From contig NZ_NIST01000001.1 in the NCBI RefSeq assembly GCF_002335745.1, positions 2,867,636 through 2,931,635 on the forward strand: a stretch of 64,000 nt of DNA, given 5' to 3'. Of the stretch, positions 38,057 to 47,290 are shown piece after piece (within the stretch, counting starts at the first letter, position 1; the number at the start of each line of letters is the position of its first letter). This DNA is from Evansella halocellulosilytica. GTDB taxonomy: Bacteria; Bacillota; Bacilli; Bacillales; Salisediminibacteriaceae. The position numbers and the translations under genes were made by a program. The notes below the pieces were generated by a model. That model was not told where the DNA came from, did not search any database, and saw nothing but the letters and a program-made list of their open reading frames with translations.

Positions 38057-38470
38057 ATGAAAGTTTTAGGGTTAGATGTAGGTACGAAAACAATAGGCGT
38101 TGCTGTTAGTGATGCATTAGGCTGGACAGCTCAAGGTGTTGAGACGATAAAGCGAGATCAAGAAGATCCTGAAAAGGATTTCGTTCGTTTAGATGAATTA
38201 ATTAATGAGTATGATGTAAGTACTATAGTTGTAGGACTGCCTAAAAATATGAATGGTACAATCGGTCCGAGCGGTGAGATGTGTCAGCAATTTGCAGAAG
38301 ATGTTAAACAGCGTACGAACCTCGATGTGAAAATGTGGGACGAGCGATTGTCAACAGTTGCAGCAGAGAAAATGCTCGTCAGTGCAGATGTAAGCCGGAA
38401 GAAAAGGAAAAAAGTTATAGACAAAATGGCTGCAGTGATGATATTGCAAGGCTATTTAGATTCAAATTAA
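38057..38470 (+). CDS. ruvX: Putative pre-16S rRNA nuclease / Holliday junction resolvase RuvX (YqgF)
   Basis: A 137-residue RNase H-fold protein. It starts [20 protein letters not shown], with the catalytic Asp in the first strand, and has [14 protein letters not shown] and [14 protein letters not shown]. It is needed for 16S rRNA 5'-end maturation in several bacteria. The start follows GAAAGGA overlapping the ireB end. Confidence 0.93.
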   Translation: MKVLGLDVGTKTIGVAVSDALGWTAQGVETIKRDQEDPEKDFVRLDELINEYDVSTIVVGLPKNMNGTIGPSGEMCQQFAEDVKQRTNLDVKMWDERLSTVAAEKMLVSADVSRKKRKKVIDKMAAVMILQGYLDSN

Positions 38471-38491
38471 TACTTAAAGGAGGCTGACATT

Positions 38492-38794
38492 ATGTCGAAG
38501 CCTGAAATTAACCAACCACAAGATGATGACCGTATTGTTATTCCTGATGAAAATGGAGATGAACACTTATTTCAAGTGTTATTCACTTTCGATGTTGATG
38601 CAACAGGTCACTCCTATATGGTATTAGCACCAGAAGGGTCAAATGAGTCAGAAGAAGACGAAATTGAAGTTCACGCATTCCGTTATGAAGAACCTGAAGG
38701 CGAAGATCTCTCACTTTATCCTATTGAATCTGAAGAAGAATGGGATATGGTTGAAGAACTTCTAAATACGTTTACAGACGATGGAGAAGAATAA
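38492..38794 (+). CDS. yrzB: DUF1292 protein (YrzB)
   Basis: A 100-residue very acidic protein (about a quarter Asp/Glu), with the DUF1292 pattern of DENGDEHLFQVLFTFD, YMVLAP and AFRYEE. AAAGGAGG precedes ATG 38492. It always follows ruvX in Bacillales. The function is unknown. Confidence 0.9.
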   Translation: MSKPEINQPQDDDRIVIPDENGDEHLFQVLFTFDVDATGHSYMVLAPEGSNESEEDEIEVHAFRYEEPEGEDLSLYPIESEEEWDMVEELLNTFTDDGEE

Positions 38795-38813
38795 AACTAG
38801 TTAAACAACATCC

Positions 38814-38841
38814 ACCCCAAAGCGGTTACGCTTTGGGGTTT
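38814..38841 (+). terminator. Hairpin after the ireB-ruvX-yrzB operon
   Basis: ACCCCAAAGCG and CGCTTTGGGGT form a perfect 11-bp stem about 20 bases after yrzB; the T run is short. Confidence 0.7.
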
Positions 38842-38890
38842 AAATTATATCCTTTGTAAACCAGATGCTCTGCCTTTGTGAAAAATAACC
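38842..38890. repeat. Left-end fragment of the dispersed composite repeat
   Basis: ATTATATCCTTTGTAAACCA followed by GATGCTCTGCCTTTGTGAAAAATAACC parallels the left end of copies 1 and 2. AATCCTAATAAGGTC near 38950 may be another remnant. Confidence 0.6.
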
Positions 38891-39067
38891 ATGACGTACT
38901 CGAAGCGAAGCCAAGTGTTAATCGTACGAACACTTATATGACGAACCTAATCCTAATAAGGTCAGTCGTTTCTGGACGGGATAAAAAATTCATTACACTG
39001 TTCGACAATTTCCCATTTTTTTAAACAAATGGTGTATAATAGATTGGGTGAAAGGGGGAACAGCGTT

Positions 39068-40207
39068 TTGACAGGTAATAAGAACGGGAAAAACAAAGAT
39101 GCGAATAAAGATAATGAAAAAATAAAACATAAGGAAAAGCTAATAGAAAGGCAAAAAGAAGCTTCTCTTGTAAGGAAAATAGTGATTATATGCTTTTTAG
39201 TTATCATTTTAACTGTTGCTGGTGCGACATATGCAACGTATAAATATGTAATGAATGCAATTGGTCCAGTAGATGAAACAGATGAAGAGATGATCACGGT
39301 AGAGATACCGATCGGATCAACAAGTACAAGAATAGGATCAATTCTTGAAGAGGAAGGAATCGTCAGCAACGGAACGATGTTTCGCTTTTATGTAAGGTAT
39401 AAAAATGAAGGACATTTCCAAGCTGGTGAATATGAGCTAGCAAGGTCCATGCATATGGATGAAATTATTGAAACGCTGAAGGAAGGCGTTGTGTACGAAG
39501 ATTATGCACTTTCCTTTACAATACCTGAGGGCCGTTGGCTAGAAGAAGTGTTCGAACGGATTGCGGATGAGACGAATTTAGAAGAAGAAGACTTAATTGA
39601 GCTCGTTCAAGATGAAGAATATATTGACTCTCTCATTGAGCGATATTCAATATTAACAGACGATATTTTAGAAGAAGAAATTCGTTGGCCGCTTGAAGGG
39701 TATCTTTTTCCTGCAAGATATGATTTTGTTGATGATGAGGTTACTGCTGAACAAGTAATCGAAGCTATGCTAGATCGCACTGCTGCAGTATTAGAAGTGT
39801 ATGCTGGAGATACAGGCTATTCATTCCATGAAATTATGACGATTGCATCGATTATTGAAGGGGAAGCAAGAAATGACGAGGAACGAGAAGTAATTTCAGG
39901 TGTCGTTCACAACCGATTAAATATTAATATGGCACTGCAAATGGATCCTACGGTTGCATATGCACATGGTGAGCACCTTTCAAGAACATCATACGAAGAT
40001 TTAGAAATAGAATCACCATATAATACTTATCATGTTTCTGGCTTGCCTGTCGGTCCGATCAACAATCCAGGTGAAGCGTCGATTCGTACGGCTCTGCAGC
40101 CAGCAAATCATAATTATTTATACTTTTACCATGCAGAAGATGGTGAAATATATTTATCCGAGTCCTATTCGGAGCATCAGCAAATATTAGAGGAACACCG
40201 AGATTAA
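39068..40207 (+). CDS. mltG: Endolytic murein transglycosylase MltG
   Basis: A 379-residue protein with a basic cytoplasmic N-terminus, one membrane segment (about residues 38-60), a LysM-like part (VEIPIGSTSTRIGSILEEEGIVSN) and the YceG catalytic domain with the active-site Glu in ASIIEGEARNDEER and later HNRLNINMALQMDPTV. It cuts nascent glycan strands and sets their length. TTG 39068 is chosen because AAAGGGGG lies 9 bases upstream; an ATG at 39029 would overlap the TATAAT at 39035-39040. Confidence 0.92.
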   Translation: MTGNKNGKNKDANKDNEKIKHKEKLIERQKEASLVRKIVIICFLVIILTVAGATYATYKYVMNAIGPVDETDEEMITVEIPIGSTSTRIGSILEEEGIVSNGTMFRFYVRYKNEGHFQAGEYELARSMHMDEIIETLKEGVVYEDYALSFTIPEGRWLEEVFERIADETNLEEEDLIELVQDEEYIDSLIERYSILTDDILEEEIRWPLEGYLFPARYDFVDDEVTAEQVIEAMLDRTAAVLEVYAGDTGYSFHEIMTIASIIEGEARNDEEREVISGVVHNRLNINMALQMDPTVAYAHGEHLSRTSYEDLEIESPYNTYHVSGLPVGPINNPGEASIRTALQPANHNYLYFYHAEDGEIYLSESYSEHQQILEEHRD

Positions 40208-40218
40208 TATATTCGATG

Positions 40219-40255
40219 AAGAGGGTGCGCTAAAGTTCGCATTCTCTTTCTTTTT
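40219..40255 (+). terminator. Terminator after mltG
   Basis: AGAGGGTGCG pairs with CGCATTCTCT (two wobbles), then a T-rich run. Confidence 0.75.
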
Positions 40256-40337
40256 ATGTTAAAATATATCGGTCAATTAGATGAAAAAGAAAAAAGAGGG
40301 GAAGAAAAGCATGGACAATTCTTTCATATTTCCTCTT

Positions 40338-40365
40338 GAAAAGCAGCCAAGGGGGCGCTTTTTTT
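40338..40365 (+). promoter_or_regulatory. Terminator-like hairpin containing the trmR SD site
   Basis: AAAAGC and GCC (40339-40348) pair with GGC and GCTTTT downstream, with one bulged A, then seven T. The loop and 3' arm contain AAGGGGG, the trmR SD site. It resembles the arrangement before recJ. Confidence 0.5.
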
Positions 40366-41046
40366 ATGGTATTGCACGAAGATAATGAAACGTACATACG
40401 GTCACTTCTGCAACAAAGAGAAGGACACATTGCAGAGATGGAACATTATGCAAAAGAACATGATGTACCGATTATGGAATCAACAAGTATGTGTATGATG
40501 CTGCAACTGTTAGAGGTGCAACACCCGAAAAAAATATTAGAAATTGGTACAGCGATCGGTTATTCAGCAATACGAATGGCTGAGAGATGTCCCGATGCTT
40601 TTATTGTAACTCTAGAACGTGATCAAGAACGTGCTGACGTGGCACGGGAGAATATTAAAAAATCTGGTAAAGAGAGTCAAATCTCATTAATTGTCGGTGA
40701 TGCACTTGAGCAATCTAGCGTTGTTTCAACTTACGAATCGTTTGATGTGATTTTTATTGATGCTGCGAAAGGACAATATGAACGCTTCTTTACACTTTAT
40801 GAGCCAATGTTAAAAGTGGGCGGACTCATGATTTCGGATAATATTTTATTTAAAGGGATGGTATCAGGAGCGGTACAACCTGAGAAAAAAAGATTCACTC
40901 AAATGGTTAACAAATTAAAGAAATTTAACGAACGTTTAATGTCAAATGAACGCTTTTCATCAATGATTTATCCAATTGGTGACGGTGTAATGGTGAATAT
41001 TAAAAAGCAGAATATTGAAAATGATAAAGGTGGTGAACCTTTGTGA
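40366..41046 (+). CDS. trmR: tRNA 5-hydroxyuridine methyltransferase TrmR
   Basis: A 226-residue SAM-dependent O-methyltransferase of family 3. The SAM motif is ILEIGTAIGYSAIRMA, followed by VTLERDQERADVARENI, FDVIFIDAAKGQYERFF and the metal-site DNILFKGMV. YrrM (TrmR) methylates 5-hydroxyuridine at tRNA position 34 to 5-methoxyuridine. ATG 40366 follows AAGGGGG by 10 bases. The two U32 genes that make the hydroxyl group follow directly, confirming the pathway. Confidence 0.93.
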   Translation: MVLHEDNETYIRSLLQQREGHIAEMEHYAKEHDVPIMESTSMCMMLQLLEVQHPKKILEIGTAIGYSAIRMAERCPDAFIVTLERDQERADVARENIKKSGKESQISLIVGDALEQSSVVSTYESFDVIFIDAAKGQYERFFTLYEPMLKVGGLMISDNILFKGMVSGAVQPEKKRFTQMVNKLKKFNERLMSNERFSSMIYPIGDGVMVNIKKQNIENDKGGEPL

Positions 41047-41972
41047 ATAAACCAGAATTATTAGTAACACCTACTTGTCTAGAGGATGTTGAACCATTAA
41101 TAGACGCAGGTGCAACCGCCTTTTTGATCGGCGAAGAAGAGTTTGGCTTACGACTAGCTGGTGAGTTTAAAAAAGAAGATATTGTAAAGGCTGTAAATAT
41201 TGCACATAAACAAGGAGCTAAAGTTTATGTTGCAATGAATGCTTTGTTTCACAATGATAAACTACAATTACTTCCTGAGTATATTCAATTTTTAAATGAA
41301 ATTCATGTTGATGCGATCGTATTTGGAGATCCTGCTGTGTTAATGAATGTACGTGAGTATGCTCCGAATATGAAACTTCACTGGAATACAGAAACGACTG
41401 CGACAAACTGGTATACCGCAAATTATTGGGGGCGAAAAGGTGCCAAGCGTACCGTACTAGCAAGAGAATTAAACATGGATGCGATTTTAGAGATCAAAGA
41501 GGAAGCAAAAGTTGAAATTGAAGTGCAAGTACATGGAATGACATGTATGTTTCAATCAAAGCGGATGTTGCTCGGAAATTATATGGAGTTTCAAGGAAAA
41601 GATCTTAAAGTTGAAGGGCACAGTAAAGATCGCAGCTTGTTCCTTCATGATCCTGAACGTGATGCGAAATATCCAATTTGGGAAGATAAAAACGGTACCC
41701 ATATTATGAGTCCAAAAGATATATGTATTATTGACGAACTTGAGGAAATGATTGATGAAGGAGTCGATTCTTTTAAAATAGATGGTATTTTAAAGGATCG
41801 TGAATATTTATTGAAAATTACTTCGTTATACCGCGAAGCGATTGATTTATATATAGAAGATGCAGCAGCTTATAGTGACAAAAAAGATGAATTTGTTGAA
41901 GAAGTAAAGGCTATTCAGCCTCCGAACCGAGACATTGATACGGGCTTCTTTTTCAAAGAAACGGTTTATTAA
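41043..41972 (+). CDS. trhP1: U32 family protein, tRNA hydroxylation subunit TrhP1 (YrrN)
   Basis: A 309-residue U32 peptidase-family protein beginning PELLVTPTCLEDVEPLIDAG. It carries QVHGMTCMFQSKRMLLGNYM, with fewer Cys than its partner. In B. subtilis YrrN and YrrO together are needed for prephenate-dependent 5-hydroxyuridine formation in tRNA. GTG 41043 overlaps the trmR stop (GTGA) and follows AAAGGTGGTG. Confidence 0.9.
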   Translation: MNKPELLVTPTCLEDVEPLIDAGATAFLIGEEEFGLRLAGEFKKEDIVKAVNIAHKQGAKVYVAMNALFHNDKLQLLPEYIQFLNEIHVDAIVFGDPAVLMNVREYAPNMKLHWNTETTATNWYTANYWGRKGAKRTVLARELNMDAILEIKEEAKVEIEVQVHGMTCMFQSKRMLLGNYMEFQGKDLKVEGHSKDRSLFLHDPERDAKYPIWEDKNGTHIMSPKDICIIDELEEMIDEGVDSFKIDGILKDREYLLKITSLYREAIDLYIEDAAAYSDKKDEFVEEVKAIQPPNRDIDTGFFFKETVY

Positions 41973-41984
41973 GGAGTGATCATC

Positions 41985-43262
41985 ATGCAGCAAATTGCGA
42001 GTAAGAAGGAAGAGGGCAAACGTGTGATCACAAAAAAGCCAGAATTATTAGCACCAGCTGGTAATTTAGAAAAATTAAAGATTGCCGTCCATTATGGAGC
42101 AGATGCTGTATTTATAGGTGGACAGGATTTTGGTCTACGATCAAATGCTGATAATTTTACGATAGAAGAGATGGCAGAGGGAGTACAGTTTGCCAATACT
42201 TATGATGCGCGTATATATGTGACGACTAATATTTTTGCTCATAATGAAAATATGGATGGACTGGAAGAGTATTTGCAAGAGCTAGAACGCGTCGGAGTCG
42301 CAGGTATTATTGTCGCTGACCCTCTAATCATCGAAACGTGTAAGCAAGTGGCACCAAAGCTTGAAGTCCATTTATCTACTCAGCAATCCCTTTCAAACTG
42401 GCAAGCGGTTCAGTTTTGGAAAGAGGAAGGGCTAGAACGTGTTGTTCTAGCTCGTGAGGTAGGACTCGAAGAGATGCTCGAAATGAAAAAGAATGTAGAT
42501 ATCGAAATTGAGACATTTATACACGGTGCAATGTGTATTTCATACTCAGGACGTTGTGTATTGAGTAATCATATGACAGCAAGAGATTCAAACCGCGGCG
42601 GTTGTTGTCAATCGTGTCGTTGGGATTATTTTTTATTTGCTGAAGAGCAACAAACTAATAACCGTGTTAAAGAAGTGGCACAATTTGAACGTGATGACGC
42701 ACCATTTGCAATGTCACCAAAAGATTTAAATTTAATTGAATCGATCCCGAAACTTGTAGAAGCAGACATCGACAGTTTGAAAATTGAAGGTAGGATGAAG
42801 TCCATTCATTATGTTGCGACAGTTGTTAGTGTCTACCGCAAAGTAATCGATGCTTATTGTGCTGATCCGGATAACTTTAAAGTTGATCCTAAATGGCTCG
42901 AAGAATTAGCGAAGTGTGCTAATCGTCCAACAGCACCTGCTTTCTTTGAAAATACTCCGGGTTACAAAGAGCAATTGTTTAAAAATCATCGCCAAAGAAC
43001 TACTCATGATTTTGCAGCTCTTGTATTAAATTACGATGAAGAAACAAAGATCGTAACACTTCAACAGCGCAATCATTTCCGTCCTGGTGATGAAGTCGAA
43101 TTTTTCGGTCCGGAAATTGATCATTTCACTCAGAAGGTTGAAAAAATATGGGATGAAAAAGGAAATGAGATCGATGCGGCTCGTCACCCGTTACAAATCG
43201 TGAAAATGAAGGTAGACAAGCCTGTATATGCTAATAACATGATGAGAAAGGAAGCATTATAA
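41985..43262 (+). CDS. trhP2: U32 family protein, tRNA hydroxylation subunit TrhP2 (YrrO)
   Basis: A 425-residue U32 protein with [24 protein letters not shown] (in part) and the U32 signature [20 protein letters not shown] followed by [11 protein letters not shown], supplying the conserved Cys cluster for a probable Fe-S site. The C-terminal part is a beta-barrel-like domain. ATG 41985 is 8 bases after AAGGAG. It is 12 bases downstream of trhP1 and ends one base into udk. Confidence 0.92.
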   Translation: MQQIASKKEEGKRVITKKPELLAPAGNLEKLKIAVHYGADAVFIGGQDFGLRSNADNFTIEEMAEGVQFANTYDARIYVTTNIFAHNENMDGLEEYLQELERVGVAGIIVADPLIIETCKQVAPKLEVHLSTQQSLSNWQAVQFWKEEGLERVVLAREVGLEEMLEMKKNVDIEIETFIHGAMCISYSGRCVLSNHMTARDSNRGGCCQSCRWDYFLFAEEQQTNNRVKEVAQFERDDAPFAMSPKDLNLIESIPKLVEADIDSLKIEGRMKSIHYVATVVSVYRKVIDAYCADPDNFKVDPKWLEELAKCANRPTAPAFFENTPGYKEQLFKNHRQRTTHDFAALVLNYDEETKIVTLQQRNHFRPGDEVEFFGPEIDHFTQKVEKIWDEKGNEIDAARHPLQIVKMKVDKPVYANNMMRKEAL

Positions 43263-43897
43263 TGGAAAAAAGGCCTGTCATTATTGGAGTAGCAGGTGGC
43301 TCTGGATCGGGGAAAACAACTGTTGCAAATGAAATTTATTGTAAGTTTAAAGATCAAGATATTTTAATGATTGAACAAGATGCTTATTATAAAGATCAAA
43401 CACATTTACCGATGGAAGAGCGCTTAAAAACGAATTATGATCATCCCTTAGCTTTTGATAATGATCTTCTTTTAGAGCATTTAGAAATACTTAGAAACCG
43501 GAAACAAATCGAAAAGCCTATATACGATTATCCGAATCACACACGCTCTGTAGAGACGATACGACTACAATCAAGAGATGTGATTATTTTAGAAGGGATC
43601 CTTATATTAGAAGATGAGCGACTTCGTGATTTAATGGATATTAAAGTTTTTGTCGATACTGATGCTGACGTACGGATTATTAGACGATTAATGCGGGATA
43701 TTCGTGAAAGGGGCCGTACGATTGATTCTGTAATCGATCAGTATACGTCAGTTGTTCGTCCGATGCATTTACAATTTATTGAACCGACAAAGCGCTACGC
43801 TGATGTGATTATACCTGAGGGTGGTCATAATCATGTTGCGATTGATTTATTAGTGACAAAAGTGAAAACCATTCTTGAAGAAAAAGCGATTTTGTAA
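43262..43897 (+). CDS. udk: Uridine kinase
   Basis: A 211-residue kinase with P-loop [17 protein letters not shown] at about 9-25, [10 protein letters not shown], and [12 protein letters not shown]. The lid region has [21 protein letters not shown]. It phosphorylates uridine and cytidine in pyrimidine salvage. ATG 43262 shares its A with the trhP2 stop, so translation is coupled. Confidence 0.95.
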   Translation: MEKRPVIIGVAGGSGSGKTTVANEIYCKFKDQDILMIEQDAYYKDQTHLPMEERLKTNYDHPLAFDNDLLLEHLEILRNRKQIEKPIYDYPNHTRSVETIRLQSRDVIILEGILILEDERLRDLMDIKVFVDTDADVRIIRRLMRDIRERGRTIDSVIDQYTSVVRPMHLQFIEPTKRYADVIIPEGGHNHVAIDLLVTKVKTILEEKAIL

Positions 43898-44353
43898 TAG
43901 CATTATAAGAGCGGGAAAATAGCAGGAAGAAACGGTTACAATTTCCATATATAGTATTGGTTCAGCATCACACAGCTTTCGTCACAGCAGGACATCGGGC
44001 GTAATAAGAAGGTGCTGACCATTTCTTTATATTCTTTTTTCCTCAAAGTTTTTACTTAATTTTTCGGAATAAGATGTGATATATTGCATCCATTTCTTTT
44101 TTTCTATATACTTTGCAGGAAGTATTGAAATGAATTGTATTCATATTTCAAGAAAAGCTTCATATGGTTCATCATACCTGTTTCTTTTTTAGCTGTGTGC
44201 TCGAAACGCTTAAAAAAAAGAGATGAAAGCGTTCACCAGATTTCGTTTTATCGTTTCAAACCTATTTTGAAATGAATCAAGTAGTGAAGGGATTCGTATT
44301 TAATCATGCGGACCCTATAACAGTATTTATTCGTTTGAAGGAGTGAAGGAAAT
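43898..44353. other. udk-greA intergenic region
   Basis: No gene is seen in these 456 bases. They hold a hairpin TGGTTCAGCA (43958-43967) with TGCTGACCA (44013-44021) followed by a T-rich run, probably the operon terminator, and a cre-like palindrome at 44224-44237. The remainder is AT-rich leader of greA. Confidence 0.5.
44224..44237. promoter_or_regulatory. cre-like site (CcpA) upstream of greA
   Basis: TGAAAGCGTTCACC matches the cre consensus TGWAANCGNTNWCA at every defined position except the last. It lies 117 bases before the greA start. Its 5' half can also pair with AACGCTT at about 44204. Confidence 0.35.
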
Positions 44354-44824
44354 ATGGCAGAAGAAAAACATTATATGACATTAGAAGGTAAAGAAAAATT
44401 AGAAAAAGAGCTTGAATACTTAAAAACGGAGCGACGTAAAGAAGTCGTAGAACGAATAAAAGTAGCTCGAGACTTCGGTGATCTTTCAGAGAATTCTGAA
44501 TATGATTCGGCAAAGGAAGAACAAGCTTTTGTTGAAGGTCGAATTAACCAAATTGAGAAAATGATCCGCAATGCAGAGATTATTGAGGAAGATAGTGATT
44601 CTTCGATTGTTTCTTTAGGGAAAACTGTAACATTTAAAGAGTTACCAGACGGTGAAGAAGAAGAATATACAATTGTTGGACGTGCAGAGGCTGATCCGCT
44701 CGAAGGGAAGATTTCGAACGATTCTCCAATGGCTCAAAGCTTGATGGGGAAAACGATTGGTGACCGTGTCTCAGTTTCTACTCCGGGAGGAGATATGGAA
44801 GTTGAGATTACTGAAATTCAATAA
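44354..44824 (+). CDS. greA: Transcription elongation factor GreA
   Basis: A 156-residue protein with the N-terminal coiled coil ([22 protein letters not shown], in part) whose tip acidic residues are in [18 protein letters not shown], and the C-terminal FKBP-like domain ([33 protein letters not shown]). It rescues backtracked RNA polymerase. A GAAGGAG SD site precedes ATG 44354. It is transcribed alone. Confidence 0.96.
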   Translation: MAEEKHYMTLEGKEKLEKELEYLKTERRKEVVERIKVARDFGDLSENSEYDSAKEEQAFVEGRINQIEKMIRNAEIIEEDSDSSIVSLGKTVTFKELPDGEEEEYTIVGRAEADPLEGKISNDSPMAQSLMGKTIGDRVSVSTPGGDMEVEITEIQ

Positions 44825-44845
44825 GAATTGAAAATATGATTTTTT

Positions 44846-44883
44846 AGCCACAGAGACTACCGTGCCTCCGTGGCCTTTTTTTG
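44846..44883 (+). terminator. Terminator of greA
   Basis: GCCACAGAG and CTCCGTGGC form a stem with one mismatch, followed by a run of seven or more T. Confidence 0.9.
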
Positions 44884-44892
44884 ACCAGATTT

Positions 44893-44949
44893 TGACAAGT
44901 GCCTGGCACATGGATATTATTACCATGTGCCAGGCACCAGGCACTTGTC
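44893..44949. repeat. REP-like compound palindrome
   Basis: ACAAGTGCCTGGCACATGG pairs with CCATGTGCCAGGCAC, and a second CAGGCACTTGT follows that can compete for the outer arm. Thus the GTGCCTGGCAC core occurs three times in 57 bases. It abuts the decayed ORF downstream. Confidence 0.75.
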
Positions 44950-44950
44950 C

Positions 44951-45172
44951 TTACTTGTCCTTCGTTGGGATTTTTCTATTGATGTGTTTTACTATTTTGA
45001 GGAATCGTTCACTGATTACTTAAACGGTTCTCGAGTGGACCTTGAATGCTATTTAGGCAAGTTGACGATAAAAGATGGTTAACCGTATTTTGCTGAAGGA
45101 AATTATTTTACAGCTGCAGAAGTATTAACGGACATATTTGTAGAACAAGTCTCGAAATTTCTCATTGTATGA
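44951..45172 (+). pseudogene. Decayed small ORF with one in-frame TAA
   Basis: One frame reads LRWDFSIDVFYYFEESF... to KLTIKDG, then TAA (45080-45082), and continues in the same frame with PYFAEGNYFTAAEVLTDIF to a TGA at 45170. The composition is protein-like on both sides of the stop. No SD site or start is visible because the REP-like palindrome abuts its 5' end. I do not recognise the family. Confidence 0.4.
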
Positions 45173-45225
45173 TCTATAATATGATTAAAGAGCGGAGAAG
45201 CTTTTTAAAGGAGGCCTTTTCATAG

Positions 45226-45918
45226 ATGACTCAATATGGAGATTATCAACCTCGGCGTTCAGATATGAGAAAGAAACGTCGAATGAATATGATCTTAAAT
45301 AGTGCGATTGGTCTTGTAGTTGTTGCAATTATATTTTTTGGTGCTTCCCTCATTTTTGGCGGTGATTCTGAACCAGTATCTGTAGACGATACAGATCAGG
45401 AAGAGAATGACGAAGAACTCAGTGGTGATCTTGAGGAAAGTGAAGAACAAGCTGATGAAGATGAGATGAACGAAGACAATAATGTTGGAGCTAACCCGGA
45501 TGGCGATAATGACATTGATTTAGAGAGCGAGTCTGATTCAGATGTAAATGGTACTGAAGAAGAAGCAGATGAAAGCAAAGAAGAAGAGGAAGATGAAAAT
45601 GAACAAGGGTCACCAGTAGGTGAAGGCGAATGGGAGCCTATTGGAACTGTGCAAGAGGAACCATTTGCTGCAGTGTATGATCGTGATCATATAAACTGGG
45701 ATGAGATGACTGAAGCATTGCAGTACGCAACAAATCTAGGTGACGATATGACGATTTGGCGTATAAGAAATGGCGGAGATCATCAAAGTGCAATTGGCAC
45801 TGTCAGTAATTATGAAAACCGTGCAACACCTTATGAAGTACGGTTAGAGTGGGTAACAAATGAAGGGTGGATGCCTGTTTCAGTTGAACAATTGGATCAT
45901 AATCCATATAGACAATAA
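45226..45918 (+). CDS. yrrS: YrrS family protein (DUF1510)
   Basis: A 230-residue protein: a basic cytoplasmic start (YQPRRSDMRKKRRMN), one membrane segment (residues about 24-44), an extremely acidic linker (about 50-130, mostly Glu, Asp, Ser, Asn) and the C-terminal DUF1510 domain (EGEWEPIGTVQEEPFAA ... MTIWRIRNGGDHQSAIGTVSNY). AAAGGAGG precedes ATG 45226. In B. subtilis yrrS sits after greA with pbpI; no penicillin-binding protein gene is present here. The long acidic linker fits a salt- or alkali-adapted outer surface. Confidence 0.88.
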   Translation: MTQYGDYQPRRSDMRKKRRMNMILNSAIGLVVVAIIFFGASLIFGGDSEPVSVDDTDQEENDEELSGDLEESEEQADEDEMNEDNNVGANPDGDNDIDLESESDSDVNGTEEEADESKEEEEDENEQGSPVGEGEWEPIGTVQEEPFAAVYDRDHINWDEMTEALQYATNLGDDMTIWRIRNGGDHQSAIGTVSNYENRATPYEVRLEWVTNEGWMPVSVEQLDHNPYRQ

Positions 45919-45931
45919 ACAATTTTGTTCA

Positions 45932-45970
45932 GAAGGTTAATGGAATTCATACGTCCATTACCCTTTTTTT
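45932..45970 (+). terminator. Terminator of yrrS
   Basis: AAGGTTAATGGA and TCCATTACCCTT pair with one mismatch; seven T follow. Confidence 0.85.
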
Positions 45971-46324
45971 ATACGATAGAATTTATAAAACCTTTGGACA
46001 ATAGTATAACGTCAATTAAGGCTTTCATAGACTTGCACGAAAGCATAAGAGTTTCTAGGCAAGTACAATACCCTTCCTGAAAACCTCTTTGACGATAAAC
46101 CAGGCTTTGTGTAGTTTTTCAGTTCAAGTTTAATGAAACAGTAACGAGCACATTACTGTCTACAGAATATCACTACTGCAAAATATTTTGGTCATTTTCA
46201 TACAAGATATTTGTAATAGGATTCTGTTAATCCTAATTATCCAATGGTTCTCATATGTTTCATAGCATGTGAATAAGATTATACTAATATTTTCCAAAAA
46301 ACGATGATAGAGGAGGAACATATT
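45971..46324. other. Gene-free region before the nucleoside hydrolase
   Basis: AT-rich, no ORF with an SD site. A TTTCAT/TATACT pair with a spacer of about 16 bases (near 46257-46284) is a weak promoter candidate. CTTTCATAGACTTGCACGAAAG near 46020 is a short hairpin of unknown meaning. Confidence 0.35.
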
Positions 46325-47290
46325 TTGAAAAAAATCCTTCTGTTCTGTGATCCAGGTATTGATGATGCTGTAGCTATTATGTATGCACACTTTCATCCTG
46401 AAATAGAGATTGTCGGTATTGTTGCGAGTTATGGTAACACGACGAGAGACAATGCAGTTAGAAATACTGTATATTTACTCATGCACCTCGGTATAGATGA
46501 TGTGCCAGTTTTTTCAGGTGCTGAAACCCCGTTTAGAGGAGAAGAACCGAAAGTTCACGAAGAAATACATGGAGAGTACGGGTTAGGGACAATTAATGTG
46601 TCAAAGCATATAAACTTAGAACCGTTCGAAAATTTTTTTGATGTTATTGACCTTATAAAAACAAATATAAATGATTTAACGATTGTTACCACTGGTAGAT
46701 TAACGTCAATTGCATCGTTATGTATTTTTTATCCAAACTTAATGAAAGAGATGAAGGAAATTATCGTTATGGGTGGGGCGTTTTTTGCACCGGGTAATAT
46801 AACTCCGATTGCAGAAGCGAATTTTCACGGGGATGCAGTTGCTGCAAATGCAATTATTCAATCACGAGCAAACATAACGCTCATTCCGTTAAATGTAACA
46901 AATAGTGTGTTTATTTCTCCACAAATTGTTAATTTGATCTCAGAAGCAACGGGAGATGAGATTTTTAAAGCGATTATTGACTTTTATTATAAATATTATA
47001 CTGAAGCTGTAGGAGAAGACTTACCAGGAAGTCCTCTCCATGATGTTGTGGCAATCAGTTCTATTGTAAATCCAGATTTGTTTATGTTTCGGAATTATCG
47101 TGTTTATGTAGAACATAATCAAGTACTAACCATTGGTGCGACGTTTCCAGATATACGTCCGTTAGCTAATCTTCCTGCAGCACCAAAGCATAAAGTCGCA
47201 GTTGGGGTTAATAGTCAGCAGTTTGTAAATGATTTTATATATACATTCACTGGAGATGAACGAATCGTCAGGCAGGCTAAACCTAATTAG
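46325..47290 (+). CDS. Inosine-uridine preferring nucleoside hydrolase family protein
   Basis: A 321-residue protein with the IUNH calcium-site motif CDPGIDDAVAIMYA at residues 7-20 and supporting motifs VGIVASYGNTT, VVTTGRLTSIA-like TIVTTGRLTSIA, GGAFFAPGNITPIAEANFHGD and the C-terminal SPLHDVVAI. It hydrolyses nucleosides to base and ribose. TTG 46325 is chosen: GAGGAGG lies 8 bases upstream and overlaps the ATG at 46304. It converges on yrzA with an 8-base overlap. Confidence 0.9.
   Translation: MKKILLFCDPGIDDAVAIMYAHFHPEIEIVGIVASYGNTTRDNAVRNTVYLLMHLGIDDVPVFSGAETPFRGEEPKVHEEIHGEYGLGTINVSKHINLEPFENFFDVIDLIKTNINDLTIVTTGRLTSIASLCIFYPNLMKEMKEIIVMGGAFFAPGNITPIAEANFHGDAVAANAIIQSRANITLIPLNVTNSVFISPQIVNLISEATGDEIFKAIIDFYYKYYTEAVGEDLPGSPLHDVVAISSIVNPDLFMFRNYRVYVEHNQVLTIGATFPDIRPLANLPAAPKHKVAVGVNSQQFVNDFIYTFTGDERIVRQAKPN

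Noticed and set aside
46160-46396. 78-codon minus-strand ORF before the nucleoside hydrolase
   Set aside because: It overlaps the SD site and start of the hydrolase and has no SD site of its own.
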